DNA of 64,000 nt from Klebsormidium nitens (lineage: Eukaryota > Streptophyta > Klebsormidiophyceae > Klebsormidiales > Klebsormidiaceae). The translations under genes were made by a program, and so were the position numbers. This document shows positions 57,201 through 64,000 of this stretch, piece after piece; within the stretch, counting starts at the first letter, position 1; every line of letters begins with the position of its first letter. The notes beneath the pieces are model-generated. The model did not search any database. It saw nothing but the letters and a program-made list of their open reading frames with translations, and was not told where the DNA came from. The DNA lies in contig DF237083.1 in the NCBI GenBank assembly GCA_000708835.1, positions 62,001-126,000 on the forward strand. Reading direction: 5' to 3'.

Positions 57201-60200
57201 CTTGCTCAGGGGAGCTTTACCCGCGCCGCTCTCCTCCGGCGTCTTTTTAGAGTTTGTAAGAAAAAGTCTAAAAGAAAAGAGAAATGCACCACAAATCACA
57301 AAAGACGGGCAGGAAAACTCCGGCCTCTTTCTAGACGGATTCTTCTAGCAAAAGAACCGCAAAATCACAACAAACTGGAAAAAAAGGAAAAAATTCCCCC
57401 CTCCTTTTTCACCTTGGCAGACGCCTTCTTGCTCAGCGGAGCTTTGCCCCCCGCCACTCTCTCCCGGCGTCTCTACATGCGAAAGCCTCCTAAATGAAAC
57501 CACCCCAAAGATCACAACTCCAGAGATAAAACCTCTAGGAAGAGCGTCAGAGCTTCGACAATTTTCCTAGATTGTTAATCTCTGGAGTTTTGAATTATCT
57601 TTTTTAAACGTCAAAGCTTCCACCCTCACCTTGGCAGACGCCTTCCTGCTCAGCGGAGCTTTCCCCGCGCCGCTCTCTTCTGGCGCCTTCTCCCACGCCA
57701 TGGCCGCATACTTTTTGAGCAGCGACGACACCGCCACCGCCGCAACGAGGCACACGGCGGGCGTCGCAACCAGGATGAGCCGCACCATGACGCCAGCGAA
57801 GTAGAGTGACGTCAGCGAGTACGCGAGGATGAAGATGGCGGCATCGGAGAGGTCCTTGAAGAGGTAGTACATGCCTGCGGGCGCCCGGAAGACCTTTCGG
57901 GGTAAAGTAAACCATCTAGATTGGAGGTTAGAGATTCGACCGCATGGCAAGTGGAGTTTTGCGCACGTTGCTGCGACTTCGATACTTCGCAAGGGCTTCG
58001 CAATTAGGAATCAAGGAACCCTTAAACCGAGATCAGACTCTTGAGTGCTCAGAGAAGGGCTCAAGCTAAGCTTATATGAACAGCAGGGAAAGCGAGTTGG
58101 ATTGCCGAGAACAGAGGCAGACACGCCATAGGCTATGTCGCCGAGATGCTTGTCCTGGCCAATTAGGGAGGCAGCTTGAAGCATACCTCCAATCCTGCGA
58201 CAGGTTTGAAGCAGGCACATGCTCGTACTTCCTGGTGCAAGGCTGGGCTTTAAGGTTTACCAAAGCGTCGCACGATCACTCGAACTGAGGAGACTGGACT
58301 CGATCCGAGATGAGGGCAAAAACAAGGGTAGTCGGGAGCGAAGTTGAGATGGAACAGATGACGAGAGAAGGGGCTTCAACAGGCTGACTCAAGTATAAAT
58401 CAACTATCGCCTAAGGGTTGCATATGAGAGGGACGAGAACTGCGGTTACGTTCATGATGTTGGCGTCACATAATGGCAGCGGGCTCACCGGCGGGGAAGA
58501 GCAGCATGAGCAGGTGGTAGTCGAAGAAGAAGGAGGACCACGTGGTCGGCTGGTGCTCCGACACGGACGCAATGATTGGGATGTTCGCTTTCGCGTACGT
58601 CGGGTCTAGCAGCGAGTAGAAGCGGCCCGTCCAGGGGGAGATGTAACCCGTGGCTAACCCGACAACGGCAGCTGTGCCAGCCAGGCCTAAACCCAGGGTT
58701 AGGGTCAACCGCAGGAGGGCCTGGAACTGCTTAGGGTCAGGGAACTGGGAGCGGAGCCAGATGGTGAATTGGACGAGCTGCAGAGATAGGGATTTGGGTT
58801 AAGGAGAGGGTTTCAACAATCGAGGAACTTACAGCGTTCAATTTCGGGTGATTGTAATTCGGGGTTGATGCGGTAATATGGGCCGCTTAAGCAGTGCTCA
58901 AGCCTGCAGGACGACAACAATTTTGATTTGCGACACCAACTGAACAAACGAGGGTTACGAACTTGCCGCTGACTAGGATACTACTGTAAACTTGCACTGT
59001 GACTCCTCTTGGTGGAGTATCTAAAATGCGCGGATGTGCGGAGCCTTCCACTAACTAAGATGCCCAGCGCCAAAGCAATCATAGGACTGCATCTGCAAAT
59101 TTGTCCATCTGAGCAGCTTGCACTGGCACCTCAAGAGGCAGCTGTTTACATTGTGGAGCCCAAGCTGCTAAGAGAAAGTATAGATGCTATTTCGAATTTG
59201 GTCAGGAAACAAGTCGGATCGACAAAGCAGGATCGGATATAACAAAATCAGGAACCAGAAGTTTGCGAGGTTACTCTGCCAGAGCGGAAGCGCCACAGAG
59301 ATCCGAAAACAGGGGAGTATGAGATGGTCAACAAGTCAGAACGAATGAAATCCTATACTCGATCTTCAAAAGAATAAAGAAATCGACAAGGACACAAACC
59401 TGCAGCAGCAAGAAGACCCCGAGCGCCGCCATGTGCTCCCCTGACTGCACGTGCTGGAAACCGACAAAGCTGATCTGCATCGCGAGCAGTGTGCCCATGA
59501 GGTACCACGTGCAGTACGCGATGTATGTGCGGATGTTGTACCTGCAGGAGAAGACGAGCCTGAAGTGAGTCATCCTTTCAATCCAGTGACGAATCTCTCT
59601 TCTTTGATGAGGCTCTTTGTTTCATTCTTTTGTTTTCTTCTTTTCTTGCCATTTCGCCTTAGAGGTGATTCGTAAAGCCTCTGCGACCATACGAAAGGCA
59701 GAAGGCCCACAAGCTAGTGCCAAGCGGAAACTTCAAGATGCGATGAGGTGTCCCTCTTAAGACTCAATCAGCGTGGGAGAGTATAGTCAGTTTTGACGAA
59801 ACATCACCACCTTCAACCACCAAAATGCATCTATCCTTTCACATCTTTCTTGGTGGTTGCTAACTGGTCAAATCTGCAATTGGTGGTACAGGTATACAAC
59901 GCACCCACTCCAAACTTCCTGGCACAACGACTACATCGATCAACCACTGAGTGTACGAACAGTGCGTACATCCTTGCCTCCTCAGAAGTTCAACGCAATC
60001 CAGAAGAAAGAACAGAATGCCAGAAACTGACAACTCGTGATGCCGATCTTCAACGCGCTTGATATGCATTGACCAAGTTCAGAAAAGCATTCCACTAGAA
60101 AAGGATTCACAATCTTCTTGTTACTGTCTTTGCACAATATTCAATCTGCAATTGGTGGTATCACCAACCAGTGCCCCAACTCTCACCTTCCCGACACCAG

Positions 60201-60959
60201 CAGGATCAGCACGTAGATTGGCAGCAGATTCGTGATGAAGATGTAGCCCCCCCATGCGGACACCATGTAGAAGTACCCAAACGCCGCCGCTACGGCCCAC
60301 GCCAGCGACCCCGTCTTCACCGCTTTTACAAACAGGTAGAATGTCAGCAGAAGCGCAAAGATTGCGACCCCCTCGTTGTCAAACGACCCCGCCACCGAGC
60401 GGGAGATGTAACCGGGGCAGACCGCCATGAACGCTGCTGCTATAAGACCGGTGGACGAGTCCTTGAGCTCCTTCCCGAAGAAATAAGCGACCATTGCGGT
60501 GTTGGAAGCGAAGAAGGGCGCCAAGAGAACGCAGACCTCCCGGATGTTGACGGTGAGCATAAGGCCGTGGAGGAGCCAGTATAACCCGCCGGCAGTAACC
60601 ATAAGTCCTGGGTATAGCGTCCCCCCCACGATGCGCCCGAGCGGGTACCAGCTCTCGTGATCAAACCAGTTCCAAAATTCGTAGAAACCCTTCTCGACCA
60701 GGACTTGCGTGACGCGGTAGTTGAAGTAGGGGTCAAACTCATGGATGACGGACTCAAAGCGGAGGACGCTAAATAGGCGCACGCTGAAGGCGAGAAGGTA
60801 GATCATTGCTAGCACTCCCAGGCGTAAGAGCAGCTCTTGCTGCTTTGTGCTTAGCCGAAGTTGCTGGGGGAGAAGAGCGCCCATGTCAAAAGGCAATAGG
60901 GGCGAGGTGGTGGCAGAGACTGGCGGAGCATCTTGAACGGGAGCGCGCTTGGGCGCCAT
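54205..60959 (-). CDS. STT3B: STT3 catalytic subunit of ER oligosaccharyltransferase (STT3B-like)
   Basis: Eight exons in phase: 60959-60187, 59541-59400, 58777-58489, 57874-57630, 56680-56450, 55953-55607, 55012-54953 and 54334-54205 (738 aa). The N-terminal half is multi-pass membrane with FDPYFNYR (acidic catalytic-loop motif) and [23 protein letters not shown] is at about 376-385. The lumenal half has the hallmark WWDYG at about 564-568, followed by [15 protein letters not shown] and a C-terminus ending KVKPPDNRW. Role: transfers Glc3Man9GlcNAc2 from dolichol diphosphate to Asn-X-Ser/Thr in the ER. The short N-terminus and total length resemble plant STT3B more than STT3A; that paralogue assignment is tentative. 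The intron after exon 4 holds extra copies of that exon's tail and donor. Confidence 0.93.
57060..57670 (-). repeat. Tandem array of duplicated exon tail plus splice donor inside STT3
   Basis: On the minus strand the end of exon 4 (AAAGCTCCGCTGAGCA, then AGGCGTCTGCCAAG|GTGA) occurs three times, with donor boundaries at 57630, 57413 and 57186, i.e. 217 and 227 bp apart. A fourth partial unit (about 57080-57115) keeps only the GTAGAGACGCCGG part. The units between copies share further intron sequence (TTTCGC-TGTAGAGACGCC). Only the first copy continues from the coding frame of exon 4. Confidence 0.85.
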
Positions 60960-62152
60960 TGCTAGGCAGGCTCTACACAATGCCTATCTTCAAGGAACCT
61001 TTCAAAGGGTGATCAAGCTGCAATCGTGGGCAAGTGTGGACATCAAACCCCCCTGTGCAATTGGAAACTAGAATATGATATGTAGTGCGCCTAAAGAGCA
61101 ATGCCCCAATGCACCAATCCCTTACAACTCCTCCCCGGCAACCTCTCCCAGAACGAGAATTGTGCATCTGCCGGAGGTTCTTCTACCGCATTGCACGGAT
61201 TGAAGGCGGCCCTCAGCGCTCTGCTGTTGACGTACGTCCACTGCTGGTGCCAGAAGCTCTGCACGCCGCGCGCCAGCGGCTGCATTATGCGACCACGGAA
61301 ACTAGAGGGTCGGACTTCTCAATCGTCCATCCTCAGCAGACTCCATCCCTCGGCCAGGTTACCTCTTTTATGCTCAATCGACGGCTGAAACACCCCAGTA
61401 CTACGACCGTCCGATCAGGACCACACGAGATCGGGCCACGGCTGCGGCTGTATCTAGGACAGAGCCGGCAGAGCCACATCATGGCAGTGGTACGCGTACG
61501 AAGGTGAAGCCAGCCGACTGGGGAGAACTGAGCTAGAGCAGATGGCTAATGTAGGCGAAGAGGCCATGAAAGATGGACGTATGTTCTGTTCGACGTCGCG
61601 CCGTTAAGCTCTACTTCCACAAGCTCGACCCAAAAGCCTATGTACACGTCTAAGGTCAGTTCTGCATTTGCTTTTTGGAGCGAGCCTTAGTGCAAGATTT
61701 ATGCACGAACATACTTCATCGCGCTGGCCTGCCTATCGATTCATTTGCAGTCCATCTGAACCTGTGATCCCTGACGGTACGTACTAGCTATAAGTAGGTG
61801 CAGACTTATATAAAGCCCATAGCGACATTGCTGGACGCCAAAAGGGCGCAGAAAGACCAGGATGCCACTTCATTCATACCAATATTCAAGACCAGAACGG
61901 TAGGATCTTTCGCGATCTTCAACCTTCAGGTGACCTTTCATGTGCTTTTACAAAATATCTTCACGAAGCGCTAGCATCGAGTTGACGTGAACCTGTGCAT
62001 AGTCGGGTGCATTCGAGATGTTTTTACAAATGTTCGTGGGCCATCTTATGATTTATAGCAACGGTCTAAACAATTGTCGTATGTAGGTATATATGATCTC
62101 ATTAAAATAAGTATCGACGTATCAGCAATCCGTGATCGGCTGTGTATGCTTG
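60960..62152. other. Spacer between STT3 start and SWEET stop
   Basis: This should contain the STT3 promoter and the SWEET 3' UTR, since both genes are on the minus strand. No core element could be assigned. Open frames here lack signatures. Confidence 0.5.
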
Positions 62153-63587
62153 TCACGCATCCCTCTTCGGCTCGAAGCTCATGTTCTCAATCAAAACCTG
62201 CCCCTGCACCAGCGCTTCCCACGACGTCGAATCCGATCTTCCGTCCGCAACCGGTGTATGAGGCCCCGGTTGAGCTACAAACAGGTTGTCCACCCCACCG
62301 CTCGTTCGTCGAAGCAACGCGGCTTCGGGGTCCTCCTCTTGAAGCCTTTTGCTTTGCCTTCTCGACGCGCTCCCCGCCCCCATTTGGTGCGCGCTCTCAA
62401 CCAACGGGTATTGCATGCTGATCGACGGCCGACGGAGCTGCGCTGTTTGCCCGGTCTGTCCACGTGTCGGCGTCACGTGCCCCGCCTCCGGCATCAAGTG
62501 CGCCTTCTCCATGACAGGGTACTGCTGACTCGCCGACGGCCGTCGATTGCCATGTGTCGCCTCCCCATTCGCCTCGAGCAACGGGTACTTCCCATCCGCC
62601 GGCGAGATGTAGCTCACACGCTTCCCGTCCGGGTAGTGATCCACCGGCGAAGCTTCGGTGACGACTGACAGGTCGATTCCCGGGCGCTCCATTTCCCCGG
62701 GGTCCAGCACGCTGCTGTTCACCCGTTCCAGACCCCCCAGAAGAGGGGAGTGCATTTTGGGGGAGACTGGAAGCTGGTCCTCTGGATCCGGGCTCAGAAG
62801 CGATGTCTTCTCGCTCTTGTGAGCTGCACGGGAAGAAACGCTGTTCCGCCGCGCGGGCGGGAACTGCTGCAGCTTGGCGCGGGAGAAGGGGGCGCCGTAG
62901 ATGCAGTGGAGGCCGACTTGGATGAGGCCGAGAATGACGCCCGGGACATTCGGTGCCTGCGAGAGATTCTGTGCCGTGAGCGGACTCCGGATAGCCTGGA
63001 CAAGCGCACAGTTCTCTCACGAGTTTTGTTGGATGAGAATGTACGTCGAGCTTTTAGACGAACCAGGAGGAAGATTGCGCTTGTGGCTCATGGAAGAAGT
63101 CCGAGAAACAAGCAACATGAAATTGGCACCTCCAAGGCAAACCCTGGATCCGTAAAACTACGGATCCAAGGGCAGTTTCTTCTTCCGTACGGACAGTTTC
63201 TGTACCACTGTACACGCAGTTTCTTCATCAATGATTTCGCAGTAAGTTGATCCAACGAGATGAGAGTGCGAGATCGGAGTCAATACTACAGAAGATGCTT
63301 CGACTTACCCCGATATAGACGTCGTCCTTGAAGATGGCGAAGGTGCCCCAGGCGCACGAGTTGAGCAGGTTGTTGACGCACAGAGGCAGCGGCAGATACT
63401 CGACGCTCTTGGTCCGGATCACCAGTCCCAGAACGGAGAGAGGTGCGGCGACGGAAATGATTGAGAGTAGGTCGCCGAATGAGCCGACGACTTCGCTCCG
63501 CCGGTCATCTGTGAAGACGCCGAAGGCGAGGACCGCGGTCGCGGCCGCGGCAAGCGCGACGAAGATGAGCTGCTTGCGGGTGGTGGC
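62153..63587 (-). CDS. SWEET (MtN3) sugar transporter, C-terminal part with a long tail; 5' end outside window
   Basis: Two exons are visible, 63587-63309 and 62956-62153, joining in phase 0 (360 residues). The first holds the second MtN3 repeat: SIISVAAPLSVLGLVIRTKS, then VEYLPLPLCVNNLLNSCAWG and FKDDVYIG. The second begins APNVPGVILGLIQVGLHCIY, the last membrane helix. SWEETs are uniporters for sucrose or hexoses at plasma membrane or vacuole. The TM1-TM4 exons must lie beyond position 64000. After the last helix comes a hydrophilic tail of about 245 residues, far longer than in most SWEETs. It contains RRPSASQQYPVMEKAH, RRPSISMQYPLVESAH and LRRTSGG, which are repeated basophilic kinase-type sites. 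Confidence 0.85.
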
Positions 63588-64000
63588 CTGGAATCGAGAA
63601 ATAGAGGCTTCAGAGAATCTCCAAAAAGCAGAAATGTATGGAGAACGAGATCCGTACTGAAGATAAAGTTGGCGCAAGAAAAGTTGGTGCAGTGGTTGAC
63701 GAGCAGCCGGGAGGATCGTTGCACAAAGTTTGGGCTGAGACATATCCTATCCGAGTTTGACGAGCGTGTTCAGACACTTCAGTTCCTCTCGGAGTCCATA
63801 TTACTACAGAATTGTAAAAACCTTTGACGACCTCTGGAGAAAGTTGTGCTAACAGAAAGTTGATATTGCTGCGGGTACGATCCAAGGATGCGAAAGCGAA
63901 GCGCGTCCCTGGCGACTGATAGGTGAGACGAAGTTTTGCGGTAGAAATGAAGGTCGATGGTACAATCTCTGTGAAACTGCGGCATCAGCCTTGAAGAAGC
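63588..64000 (-). other. Intron of the SWEET gene continuing past the window end
   Basis: Sequence upstream of the acceptor at 63588-63589. No earlier exon carrying the first MtN3 repeat is recognisable before the window ends. Confidence 0.5.

Noticed and set aside
61085-61507. Plus-strand 140-codon frame in the STT3/SWEET spacer
   Set aside because: No signature, no splice support, and overlapping frames of similar length on the other strand.
1-64000. CRISPR arrays, operons, phage or bacterial insertion sequences
   Set aside because: Intron-rich nuclear gene structure throughout; the repeats seen are minisatellites, exon-edge duplications or coding repeats, with none of the spacer/repeat regularity of CRISPR.

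Overview
The window is nuclear DNA of a green-lineage eukaryote, most likely a streptophyte (charophyte-grade) alga such as Klebsormidium; the genus is inference. The genes are broken by GT-AG introns of roughly 0.1-1.2 kb, and exons are GC-rich against more AT-balanced introns. The contents point to plants: a plastid-targeted ribosomal protein L29, a SWEET sugar transporter, a plant-type RTF1/VIP5, a plant-type STT3 and a tRNA-Ala(AGC) with the plant sequence. I derived exon joins by hand from splice consensus, reading phase and remembered family sequence. No transcript or database evidence was used.

Layout: 0.2-4.4 kb, USP22/UBP8-type SAGA deubiquitinase (+). 6.0-7.1 kb, two small unrecognised ORFs diverging from a CpG-rich core. 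8.6-11.7 kb, plastid L29 (-), head-to-head with RTF1 of the Paf1 complex (+, 12.2-18.2 kb). 18.5-22.5 kb, a doubtful small ORF and two ankyrin-repeat genes or one broken one (-). 23.0-26.2 kb, a PAQR/hemolysin-III type seven-helix membrane protein (+). 28.2 kb, an intron-containing tRNA-Ala (-). 30.0-47.6 kb, four tandem same-strand copies of an unrecognised Ala/Glu-rich coiled-coil family, one intact and the others in stages of decay. 49.0-49.6 kb, a minisatellite running into a Cys-rich exon. 50.9-52.1 kb, a fascin-like beta-trefoil protein (-). 52.9 kb, an alpha-kinase C-terminal fragment (+). 54.2-61.0 kb, STT3 catalytic subunit of oligosaccharyltransferase (-). 62.2-63.6 kb to the window edge, the C-terminal part of a SWEET transporter with a long repeated phosphorylatable tail (-).

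The housekeeping genes share no pathway beyond chromatin-linked transcription (USP22 and RTF1 both belong to the H2B-ubiquitin/SAGA/Paf1 axis). The two most unusual signals are the coiled-coil array, which looks like a lineage-specific family, and a repeated pattern of tandem duplications sitting on intron edges. In RTF1 the head of an exon with its acceptor is repeated. In STT3 the tail of an exon with its donor is repeated. In the USP22 gene the branch-point region is doubled. At 49 kb a minisatellite abuts an acceptor.
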